Shown here piece after piece: positions 40,801-52,800 of a stretch of DNA of 64,000 bases. The notes beneath the pieces were generated by a model that did no database searches, had not been told where the DNA came from, and saw only the letters and a program-made list of their open reading frames with translations. Numbering within the stretch: position 1 is the first letter of the stretch; each line of letters starts with the position of its first letter. Position numbers and translations under genes: made by a program. The DNA comes from Turritopsis dohrnii (lineage: Eukaryota; Cnidaria; Hydrozoa; Anthoathecata; Oceaniidae), in assembly GCA_027922465.2 (NCBI GenBank), contig BQMF02000099.1, positions 930,001 to 994,000 of the forward strand, written 5' to 3'.

Positions 40801-43800
40801 TTTTTCCACATAGAATTGTGAAGAAGTATACTCGTAATAGTCTAAAAAGTGTCATTTTATTCTTAAAAACTGTCATTAATGTCATTTTTTTCCAAATTTT
40901 TGTCATTTTTTATTGCATACATGACTTGGCAGCCTGAAACAACCAACCTTGTTTCCATACCCATTGCAAAAGATAAAAATGATAGTATTATATACTCATT
41001 GATCTCCTCTTTTTTTCTTCAGCTTGAAGATGCTTTCTTCTGGTTTAATGAATTCATTCGACTCTGCAAATCAGATTTATCTGATCAAACGTTTATCAGT
41101 AAATTTCCGATTGGTCAATTAGCTCTTTACTGGAAATGGTTACATGAACGATTTTTGGAACCTCTCTATGGAAGGTACAAGACATTATTTTCAACGTACA
41201 TGGCAATTGAACATCTTTGGTTATTCCTGACTTCTTTTTAGTATTGGCAGTGTCTTGCCTGCAGATATTACAGTACTAGTGAAACAGTTAGATAAGCTTG
41301 TTGGCACTGATGCTATGTCCGCCCTGATGAACTCAGTTACACAATGTATTGGTGTTCCTATTGGTTACAAGTATGTGGAGCAGAATCGTTGGTTGGTATG
41401 TAATTTATTGATTGAAGAATTGCTTTCATTTATATTTACCATTTTGTCATGCTATCAACTACTTTTAGGAAAGAGTTTTTCACATCCATGAATCAGTCAA
41501 GGCTCTTCCACATTCAGATAATTCCAAGAATTTATGTGAAAAAGTGTTGAGTATTTTGAAGAAGTTATGGAATGCAGTTGTTGAATCTGATGTTGCTTTG
41601 GAAGGTTCGTCACAAAATATTTCTGTATTCGCATAATATCTGCCAGTGTTTTTTATCTTTTGATTGAAAGATATTAAAATTTGAAACTGCTTTTAGGCAA
41701 AATTCAACATGGTGGTAACTCCAATGATATCATATTTTGTTTTAGTTGATAATTTAGAAGCAGAAATTGACCAATTACAAAATCATGAGACAGGCAAACA
41801 CACTGCAATCTTCCAGTCTTGTAAAAGCTTGTTTATGCTTTCATGCTATGAAAGTTTATCACTATATGATCAGAAGAATCAATCTTTGCTTGACTGCATT
41901 ATCAAGTATGGGAAGATGTACAATGTGATTCCTTCAAAACAGGAATTGATGCTTGAATTAATCAAGGTAGAGCCTCCTTCATTTTGCTTTCATAGTTGAA
42001 TCATTTTAGAAAATACTGTATTTGACATCATTTTGTTTAACGTAGGATGGAGTGCCAAATCATGCAATACGACCATATATTGTCTCAGATGTTTTTTCAT
42101 TGGTGACTGATAGTGTAATAAAAGACAGTGAAGATGAGAGGAAAGTAAGCAAATAATAATAATATTGATTTTCTGCTTCATTGCTATGTTCCTATTTTCT
42201 TTTTGAGATTTCACGAACAACTGTATCAAAGAACTCTCCGGATTTTCTTTTTAAACACAATGTCTTTTCCAGCCAACAAGTTCGACCTCATTTTAAGATG
42301 TTAGTTTCATTTAATGAGAAGGATAATTCAAAGAAATAACTAGAACAGTATGATGCATCGTGGGAAGAGGAAATTTGATAACTAAATGGAAGATGTTTAA
42401 AAACTTTCTTTGACGAGATTCCTCTGTGAGAATCATGGAATGATGTGTACTGATACAGCAGTAATATACAACTAGTTGAGCTGTGTTGCAATCAATATGA
42501 AAGGAATATTCAAAGTATAATCATCTAAGGGATGGATGCAACTGACTTGAAGAAAATACAAGTTTCATAAACTATAATTTTGTGAAAGTTATGGTGAAGT
42601 TTTCAAAAACGTTTGTTCAGGTCAGAAACAAACCTTCTATTTCACCTGCCTTACCCATTTAGGTAACACAACTCATGTCGCCATTTTGTTCTCCCGTTAT
42701 CTCCTTGCTGTCCACATTGATAAAACAGACTGGTGACTCTGATACGATGGAACTTCATATTTCGCTTCAAGACATTTCTACGGCAACCGATGTTTTAAAG
42801 ACAATCCATGGAAATTTGTGGTGTAACATTTCGAAAGTTCTGGCTGCCAAAACATGTTTACGGTATTATTTTGATGCCGCTCTTTCCTTGAAAAATAACT
42901 GCGAAAGAGTGCATTTCTGTAGATATATACACACTATTTCAATAAAAATGCTCTTCATCGTATTGACTTTCTGACGATTTTGCACACTGGGTTATATTGT
43001 GTAGAAATAATGGCTTTGCTTATATATAATGTTCATGATTTTAGTAATTGTTTGATGTCGAACTCACATCAAGATATCACTATGGTTATCAACTCCTTGA
43101 TTTCTGTGTTCAAAATTGATGTCAACAAAGCAGAAATGAAGGAGATACATGGTATGAAAAATATTTCACTTGTACTTGAATGCTGCAAGACAGTCTCTGG
43201 TTTTCCTGAAGAAGTGAAAAAGATCATGGCGGATTTGATGTGGTATAGTAAGCAATTTCCACACGGTAAGCTATACATTGAAATTAAATGTTTTCTCAAA
43301 TGAAGTGCTTTATTAATTGAAAGATAAAAATTCGATTTCAGGTGAAACGTTTGAAATGATGGAGGCTAGTGTGTGGACATGTTTATCAGGCTTGCTATTA
43401 TTCGTGGTCACTCGCCCTCGATTGAAATATGATCCTGTGGAAGAAGTGAAGACCAGATTGCATTGTTTGAAGAAACAGGTTAGCTTTCTCTTTAATTCCA
43501 GTATCAGGTTAGCTTATTCTTTAATTAGCTTGTTCTTCAATTTCAGTTTGCTGATTTGTACATTCTGCAGTTTGTGAACTCTGTCTTTCTTTTAGTTAAA
43601 TCAAGTAAATACAGAACTGAAAGTAAGATATGAGGCTGAATTTATATGGTGTGGCCATCCTGTCCCAGATTTCAATTGTAAAGATGTAACTGTCGATCAT
43701 TACACTTCAAACAAGGAACGGATCTTTGTATTGTTTGAACGACGGAAGGCTCTTATCACCGACATTGAATCGGTCACTGACCATCATGCAGTTCGACCTG

Positions 43801-46800
43801 AAAAGTCACAGGTTGAATTGAGTTTTGCTTGATAACTCCAATAAAAACGAATTATGAAAATGATCTAATGTTTTTATTAATTTTTCCCTATTAAGTATAC
43901 TTCGTTGTATCAAGACTTTCAACATTTCACTGAATCCATTGGAAAGGTTTCTGTCATCTCATCCTTCATCAAAGAACTGACCAACGTTTTACTTATCAAA
44001 GATGGTAAACCAAGTAACGAAAATCTTCATATGCGTCTGGCATTATATCAAAAGGGGAAGATGTGGATTGATTCAGTCAATCAATTTTTGCAAAGGATCA
44101 ATTCTACATATCCAATGTATAAAGATATCACACTCTTACCCTGTATGGGCTTGCAGAAGTATCGTAATGGCGTTCTGTTGCTACTGGAGTCTTTGCAGAA
44201 AGACATCATTCGATTACAGTATGCGATCAAAATTGATGATGAAAAATATTTTCCTTCACAAATATTCGATTCTTTGGTTTCTGTACCTTGGATGGATCCT
44301 CTAGAAAGCACACAGCATCTATCAAGTGAAAAGTTTTTGTCAACGGTGGCGTTCATTACTGAAGGACATGAGAATCCTGCTTCCGAAACCCTCCTGATGA
44401 CTGTTATTGGTGTGGCGTTACAAAACATCATAGCACTTGATAGAAGAAATACAGGATTGTTATTCACAAGTGAGAAACAACACATGTGTGATGTGGTGGA
44501 GAGACTCGTTGATCACGTGTTTGGTTTGTGGTGTCATCAAAAACAAACTGAAATGGAGGCTGTGGAAAGAGAGACTGCTTTGTACAGGTACAAATCACAA
44601 ATTCATAATGAAACCAAAACAGACGAAGAGGAGTTGGAAGAGTCGCAAAACAGGTTTTTTCCGTCTTTTGAGAATGATTTCCGGGATTTGATACCTTCCG
44701 ACTCGTTAAATGACGGAGAAGAATTGAAAGTCAACAAAACTCAAGCTGCAACTACAGACTTCTTAGATCTGGATGAGTTCTATGAACTTGTGAAAGCAGT
44801 GTACTTGCAAACTGGATCAAATGTCGCCGCTGATAACGTTATTTTGAAATCATTTCGACAAGCTTTGTTACTGCTGAGGATTCCAGAAACCTCTACTTGT
44901 AAGATTCAAATGTTTGTATAACGGTATAATGATGTTTCAAACAGGGCTGTGATTGGATTATATATTCTTGCAGGTTTAGATTATGAAAAAGTTGCTCCAA
45001 CCATTCTTCGTATTGTTGCCAACATGATCAATGATTTGACATCATCAGGTGCCGAGGTTTCTCTTGATTTCGACATTTACACTGATCACAGTATACATCA
45101 TGCTAAGAACGCTAGGAAGATTCTCTCTGACTTCCATTCATTTGTGCAACTGTTATTAAAGGAATTCGAAGATCATCCAACCCTGTTGCAGGTATGTGAA
45201 AGTTTTTGTGAAAAATTTTCCTATTCTTTCAGTCACAATTTTGTGTTTAATTGTTTTTTTATTTTATTTTTTTTATATATATATAGATTGAGAAGATAAT
45301 TCTGAGGATATTGTCATTACCGGTACATAGTCCGTTGATGAAATTCGTGACTGGTTTCGAATTTGTTTTGAAGCAAGCACAGGTGCGTACGTTGTTTTGG
45401 TAAACTACTTCTCAGCATTCTGTACGAGAAACTTTAAATCTGAAAAAAAATATTTAGGATTGGGAAGTTTATGCCGCTTCGCACGTGTCATTACGAAAAC
45501 ATCTGGAAATATTGTCGATGCAAGTGATTGAATGGCGGAAGATAGAGCTTAAGTAAGAGATATTTCGTCCTTTTCCATGATTGTAAGTAATATGAGAAGC
45601 AGTTTCTACACGTGATTGAGAATGGAACGTTTATTGAGACGTGATTGGTTTATTCCTAGGTCATGGCCGTTGTTGTTACAGAAAACGGAAGAAAGGCATC
45701 GAAAGAATGTTTCAAAATGGTTTTTTCATTTTTACAACTTTATGAAAGGAATGGAAGTAAGAAATGAGGATGAAAAAGGTATGTTTTTACATCTTAGATC
45801 CACCCTTCAGTGCATGTACGTATATCTTATTCCAGGAAATTAACGCGCAATGATTTTATAACACGTAAGAAATTAACGCGGTCGAGGAACTTTTACTTTA
45901 AATTTTCAACGCGGTTTTAACAAGTGGATTTCAAGTTCCGTAGAATTAACGCGAATCTGAGTGACAGGTATGTAAAGTAAGTAAGGGGAAAAAAAACAAG
46001 AATATTAGTTTATAACGCGGCATAGTTCTTTTTTTTGTAACACATCAGCAGCTAAAGTGCACCGGGCGAAGAAATTATTTAAAAATCATTTTTGACACGC
46101 ACGTTTCTGTAAAATATCTTAACATTTGAAAATATCGGAAAGTATATACAAAAAATTAACGTCTTATGATATTTATTCATACCGTATTTGCTCTAATAAA
46201 CGCCGCGGCGTTTATTACAAATTCAAGTTTTTGGATGCGGCGTTTAATAGAGGGCGGCGTTTATTACAATTGGTCAGAAGCAAACTTAAACAATAATGTT
46301 TCCTTATCCTTAAAAAGGTTACAAAAGATTGTGTGAAAATGTTTTACACGAAAGATATGTTCACAAAAAATGTCAAAGAAGAGCAATATCACTGTCGTCG
46401 TTCTCTTCTATAGATGAAAACTTTTATAGAAATTAATAACACAGCAAATATTCATGCAAACGTGAAAGAATTTGTTGATAGAAAACAAAACAAAAAACTA
46501 TTAACTATTAAACCAATTCTTGTTTAGCCTGTTTTCTAATAAACGCCGCTTTCCAAGATGCGGCGTTTATTAGAGGGCGGCGTTTATTACAAATGTTCGG
46601 CTATAAGTGCGGCGTATAATAGAGGGCATCGTTTATCAGAGGGCGGCGTTTATTAGAGGAAATACGGTATTCAATTAATTTTAAAGGAAATGATGCCATA
46701 TGAAATTAACGCGAATTTTATTTCCTGGAATAGGGTATATCCTCAAACTAAATATCCTTAGTTAAGTGGATGTATGTTTGATGAAGGGTCATCAAATGTC

Positions 46801-49800
46801 GTGTTGTTTTTTAGGATCATTTGAAACATCACTGAAACAATTTCTCGAAAGCTCCGATATTGGCGAATATGAAGCTAGACTTGAATTAGTCGATATTACT
46901 TTACATCAATTGAGATTACACTGGCCAAGTCGAAGTAAGTAAATACAAGCGATCAACTGTTGTTGTTGTTGTGTAGGACATTCAAATAAGCCTTCCATGA
47001 AAATATTTCTCGATCATTCAGATACGAAGCACTTCGTATGGAATATATATATGTACTATCAACAATTTCTGCCTGTTGTTAAAGCTTATATCGGTGACAA
47101 AAAGAACGTCATCGAAAAAGAACTCAAGGTTTGCTATTTCCTTTTTGACGAACTATGATTGGCCCGTGTTATACATGATGTACTATGATTGGTTGTTTTG
47201 TTGTTTTTGTAATTACAGGATTATGTGAAGATAGCCAAATGGAATGACATTAATTTTTATGCTTTGAAGCAAGCAGTTCATAAAACGCACAGAACACTCA
47301 CGAAATTTGTTCATAAATATGAAGTAATAAAGATAGAAAATTTATTTTGTTAATAATAGATCAATCTAGAAGCTTTCTTTTAAAATGATATATATATAAT
47401 ACTCTTCTAGGCAGTTTTGAAGGAACCCATTCGGCAATTTTTAAACGATCCAAAGTCGCTCTTGCAAATTGTGCCTTTAACTTGGAAAGAGTTCTCCTAT
47501 GACATCCCAAGATCATTCTCTTCGCTAGAGACAAATGTGTCTCGTATCGATGGCTATGGAGAAATCTATTTGAACCGCATAGAACAGCTGACAGTTCGAA
47601 TGAACAAGCATGTTCGAAAGATTTGTAAACAAGTTGACCACGGACCAGCTGTACAACATCTGGATGAATTTACTGGTATGTTATTGAATGTTATTGAATG
47701 TTACAGTCTTTAGTCCTTTCTTATCTTTTATACTAGCTTCTGTTATTTTTTTGTAAATGGATACTTTATAGGTGACATTATTGACGGTATTAAAGAGCTA
47801 CAAAACGAAGATGTGTTGGGTTTGGTTCGTATGACTGTCTTGGTACGTTCTTTAAAGTATGCTGTTTAACCTATGGTGATTTGTTATTCTATTTTGCTGT
47901 AGCCTAAAGAGAAACAGAAGTCTGCTCGAAGCAACTTGCAACAACGCAAAAGAAAAGCACTTGCAAGTTTATTCAAAGAGTTAAAATTTATTGGTAAGTT
48001 TTTCTAGCGAGATTTTGAAACCTCGTGTGAAATTTGAAAAGTGAAATTTCTGTTGGACATGTTATGGAACACTGGTGTGTTTTGTTTTAGGGCTCTCTTA
48101 CAGAAAAGGACTCGCAGTAAACGATGAATCTCATGCTGCACTGCATTTACCTAATTTAGACGACGAACTACTGATGATGGAGTACATAAATTCTATTTTT
48201 CGATACTTTGATTATACTTGTAATCGATCTTTTAAAATCAATTTTATTTATCTAGTTCAAGTAATATGAAAGAATTGCTGACATCAGCAAACAATTACTT
48301 CTTCAGTTGTCTGGCGAAGCAAGGCATTTTTGAGGTGGCATTGTGCACTCCATCCAAGGTGATAATGTGCTGCAACTATATCCTCTATGGCGTTAGATGG
48401 CGGACAAAATTCAAAATGATTGCGATAGATGAAATGTTTCTTCTAAATTAAAATAATATGTTATTCAATTTTAACATTTTGAAGTAAATTTCTTTCAAAT
48501 TGTTTTTTTAAAAAGACGCTATCTTCAATTGTGTAATTTTGGAGAAAAATGTGAACAAGTGTTCTTTTTCAAATTGACAAAAACTTCTCCAACGCTGATA
48601 AATTTTTACTTGAAATAAGTATTTTAAATTGTCATTTCCCGATTACATTTTAATATGAAAAGTTCTATTTTCAAATTGATGTTTTAAAACATCAATTTGA
48701 AATGTCATTTCAACAGATTGTGCGCGGGCTGTAGCTGGAGGGTGTAACTTCGGGCGTGTACTGTGGTAGAAAATATTAACCCCTTAGAATATTTTCACCC
48801 CCGTGGTTTACGCTTATGACTTGTTAGTTTTTTTTTGTTATTGTCAGGGTTAGGGTCAGGGTTAGGGTTAGGGTTAGGTTTAGTCATAAGCCTAAACCAC
48901 GGGGGGTGAAAATATTCTAAGGGGTTAATATTTTCTACTACAGTACTCAGCAGTCTGCAAAATACACGCTTTCAGCAAGCACGCTGTATTCTCAAGATGG
49001 CGGATGAACAAGAACAACGACACGCGGGCTATCAGTAGTGCTTTCATGAAGATGTCGGAGCGAAAACTTTCTGACACCTCCATAACATTAATTTCTTGAA
49101 ATAAACGACATTTCTCTGTATCACTCAAGAGTTCTTTTATGACAACAGTTTCGACCCCTGTTTCATCATTAGTGTTTATTGGGCCATCAAAGTCAACCTC
49201 ATAGGAATCATCACCTACAATGATATCGCCTTGAGGTTGATAATGAACTTGTCCTAAAACCCATATAGCTGGTTCGGTGAGCGATTTTGGCATGTACGAA
49301 GAGCATAACTCTTCAGGTGAAACACGTGGATCAGTCGCCATTTTTACTTGCACCATACTTTCAAATTTATGTATATTTTACCGACGCAAATGGGCGGAAT
49401 TTTTGACACTGAGGCAACCGTGCCATGATAGTTTTGAAAATCATGACTTTTTAAAATGCCTTTTTGAAATAAATTAATTCCAAGACTGCGTTACAAAATT
49501 GCTTGACAACAATTTGAAATATAAAATAATTAAAAAAAATAGTTTTCCCTTCAAAGTAAAGTATCAAAATACGACTTTTTTCAAAACATCTTCAAACAAT
49601 AATATTTGAAATTAATTTTTTCCAAGTTATCAATTCAGAAAGCTTAGATTATCATAGAACTTTATAAAATGTCCCATTTAAAATTTCAAGAAAAAAAAAA
49701 TATTTTCTAATCAAATATTTTGTATATCAGTCAATCATTCTGAATTTTGTCCACTATCTAACGCCATAATCCTCGGAGTCTTTGTTGTTGATGGGAACCA

Positions 49801-52800
49801 CTTATAATTTTGATACTTGTTGATCGTTTCACCCATTTATTTGTTTGATAGGAATTTGGTCCTAATGAGATTTCACGATTCAAAGGACTAACATCTCATT
49901 TGCTTGGTATTTGTTGTGAGCAAAGAAGAAGATTACATGATTTCTTCAAAAACAGAAAGCAAATTTGGTACGTCTAATGAACTAAAAGAACTAGTTTGAA
50001 TTGTAAACGAAAACTGATTGTTAAGTGTTTTTATAGTTCCTATATTCACTGGTTTACAAGGATTAAGGAGGAGCAGAAAAGATCTGGAAAAGCTTCCATC
50101 ATACCCCCACAAAAGCCTGCAAAGGATTGTTTGGTAACTTTAATGAGAAATGTTTTTATGATGAATTGAACGGTAAAAAACCTTGACCAAAATTTTATTT
50201 CTTTAGCTGAAAGTGAAGAATTTGGTTCACAAAGCTTCTCATGTTTTGACTAACTTTCAATCCATTCTTCGCTCTTGTCCATCCGACGCAAACGAACACA
50301 TTTTGTCTCCTTTCCCAGACGACCAACTACCACCCATCGCAAAATGTCACATAAACGAACCAATGGTAGAACAAGCCCTGCAACAAACTCAGGTACTTGC
50401 AAATTTTTCATCAAGTTTTCTATTTGAAGTCATTTACTCATGATGTGTTATCGTGATTTTAGAACATTGCGTCATTGCTTCATGAGCTGAAAAACAATCT
50501 TTCTATTTGCAAAGTAGACGAATTGACATTCCCTTTGCTGACCTGGTAATCAACCAGTTCTTTATAAACCTTTTCTTTCCTGTTATTTTTTGTCATAACT
50601 GGTAAGTTTTTTTTCAAGGGGCCATTGGCATGTTGTCTTGGATACAGTGGACTCGTTGGAATCTGCAGTTGAAAATTTGGCCTCGATTACTCAATTATTT
50701 GTCGTTCCAGGGTAAGATATTGTTCACCCTTGATTACAACACATATATGTTTTGAATATGTTTGAATGAGTGAGTTCTGAGCGCGGGTTTCTGTGAATTT
50801 CAGAGGTTATCATGAGTCAGCAATTTATGTCAATGATGTAATTCGTTTGAAAGACGATGTAGCGAATTTACGCGCGGAAATCGACGGAAATATATTCACT
50901 GGAAATAAAGAGACATCTCCTCGTAACTATCATTTATTGATTGATTTGAACACGTATTGCCGATTACAATTTACTTGTTTCTTATTTTTCTGTTTCTGAA
51001 ATTTTGTTTGTTTGTTTGTTTTACAGAGAATTTACTGTCTATAGCAGAAAGTTGTGTGGAGCACATCTTGCTGTCCGTTCAAAACATGATCAAAGGAGCG
51101 GAAAAATTCTCTGACAGAAAATCTGACGGTAAGAAATGTCAAACTTTACGACACGTCGTCGATGTTTGTTTCCATGAATCGAAAATTTATTTTTAGACGG
51201 AGACACAATAATTGCTGGTCATTTAGTCCCGCTACTGACGAAAGGGTTTTTCAGTTTTCTCGATCTGGTTGATTTGAAGTCTGTATCAGAATTTTGCATC
51301 AAATATTCAGACATCTTGCATGATGTTTTTGACAATGAATGCCGCGATGACGTCATTTATGTTCGCTCGCTCAGCATTTTCAATCTGTTAGCTCAGTATG
51401 AACATGTAGTGGAGCAGAGTTCCGTTCATTTGCTGACCTTACACAGAACATGCTGTAAAATGTTGCGCACTTTGTACGGTTTATATACTGACCTTCTCCA
51501 ACAGGTTGGTCGATATAGTATTTTCATTGAAATTCTTTGAAAATAATCACTTGTATATTTATCACAGTATATTTACTGTCGTGTTTTATGTTCATCGCAA
51601 AACTTTGAAACTGGCGTCACTGTAATTTTGAATATTAGGGTTATTGTATGCCACCAGATGAAGAAAATGATATGGCTGGAGAAGGCGCAACTGAATTTGA
51701 AGACATTGAAGGAGGTGGCGTAGGTGATGGCCAGGGCGCAAAAGATGTTAGCGATCAAATTGAAAGCGAAGATCAAGTGAGTTCTATTTTTCGTTGTGAC
51801 TTTGGGTGGAAGGAATATCTTTTTGTTGAATTGCCTGCGAATATGTCTAACGTTCAACCATAGGTTGAAGATACGAAACATGAAAAATCCGAAGAGAAGA
51901 AAGATGAAAATGAAGGAGAAAATATCCCTGAAGAAAAAGAAGGGATCGAGATGAGAGATGATTTCGAAGGTGATTTCTTCAAATGTTGCATATAAATGTT
52001 GTGAAGAAGGTTGTGTTTAATATCTTTGAATGATGATTTAGGTCAATTACAAGATCTTGAAATAGATGATGACAATGAAGAGGAAGACACTGAGCAGGAT
52101 GAAGATGAAGAAGAACCTGATCAACAGATGGGCGAGGTAGATGGAGAGGAGAAAAACACTGTGGATGAGAAAATATGGGGAGATTCTGATGACGAGGAAA
52201 ATGACGAAGAGTCAAAGAAGGAGGAAGAAAAAGGACAGGGGGCTGACGGGAAATCGGAATCCGAAATCGTTGCTAAGGATGATCACCAAGGTAAGATTTC
52301 TTAAACGAAAGTAAATCGTAAGAAAGAGAAGATAAGACTTCTTTTCATATTGATACGGACGTTCGCCAAAAATTTCAAAAGTTCTCCATCTTGGTGCCTA
52401 AAAATTCTCCAAAAATAGCTTGTCGAAAATACATGTGTTTTATATTCTAATGCTGATATTCAGGTGAGCAGGAGGGTGATGAAAATAAAGATAATCAAAA
52501 CGAAGAGAAAGAAACAAATGAAAATGAAAAGGAAGAAAATCTCGAATCAACTGATGACGTCACTGATGATGTCACCGATGACGTCAATGATTCGAATGAT
52601 GACTTAAGAAATGAGATGGAAGGAGAAACTATGGGTGACGACCATGATTTGAATCTTGATGAGGAGCAGCACGACGATGGAGAACAAGACGAGGGTGAGA
52701 ATGAAACATGTGAAGGTCTGTTTTCCACGAAAAATCCGCTATGACGTCAAGAATGCACATATATTAGAAACCTTCTCATTGCCTTTTGTAGATGATGAAG

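Larger units (their letters stand above)
36372..43478 (+). other. MDN1: MDN1 part 4: end of AAA6 and first half of linker
   Basis: Exons 36372..36456, 36529..36649, 36721..36857, 36938..37253, 37335..37369, 37454..37649, 37919..38052, 41023..41174, 41242..41395, 41469..41604, 41746..41966, 42046..42144, 42663..42862, 43045..43265, 43342..43478. The first encodes LFLSMDPHYGEVSRAMRNRG, the end of AAA6. The rest is helical and weakly conserved. An exon could be missing in the 3-kb intron 38053..41022, although the frame closes without one. Confidence 0.82.
48386..49769. mobile_element. 1.4-kb TIR element carrying a coding fragment, in MDN1 intron 65
   Basis: Left end TATGGCGTTAGATGGCGGAC continuing through ACAAAATTCAAAATGATTG, and an inverse right end at 49731-49769; TA borders on both sides suggest Tc/mariner-type insertion. 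Inside lie a 34-bp perfect palindrome, a TTAGGG-loop palindrome and a minus-strand coding fragment. No transposase. Confidence 0.7.
43596..51504 (+). other. MDN1: MDN1 part 5: second half of linker
   Basis: Exons 43596..43811, 43896..44898, 44974..45191, 45287..45382, 45458..45552, 45660..45778, 46815..46934, 47022..47128, 47219..47323, 47411..47675, 47772..47842, 47903..47993, 48091..48181, 48262..48358, 49852..49967, 50037..50133, 50207..50392, 50463..50545, 50619..50711, 50804..50922, 51027..51128, 51197..51504. Family landmarks: KWNDI followed by KTHRTL, IGLSYRKGLA, and LYRYKSQ. Confidence 0.88.

Noticed and set aside
52495..52728. Serine-rich minus-strand frame
   Set aside because: It is the complement of the Asp/Glu-rich MDN1 exon 77.
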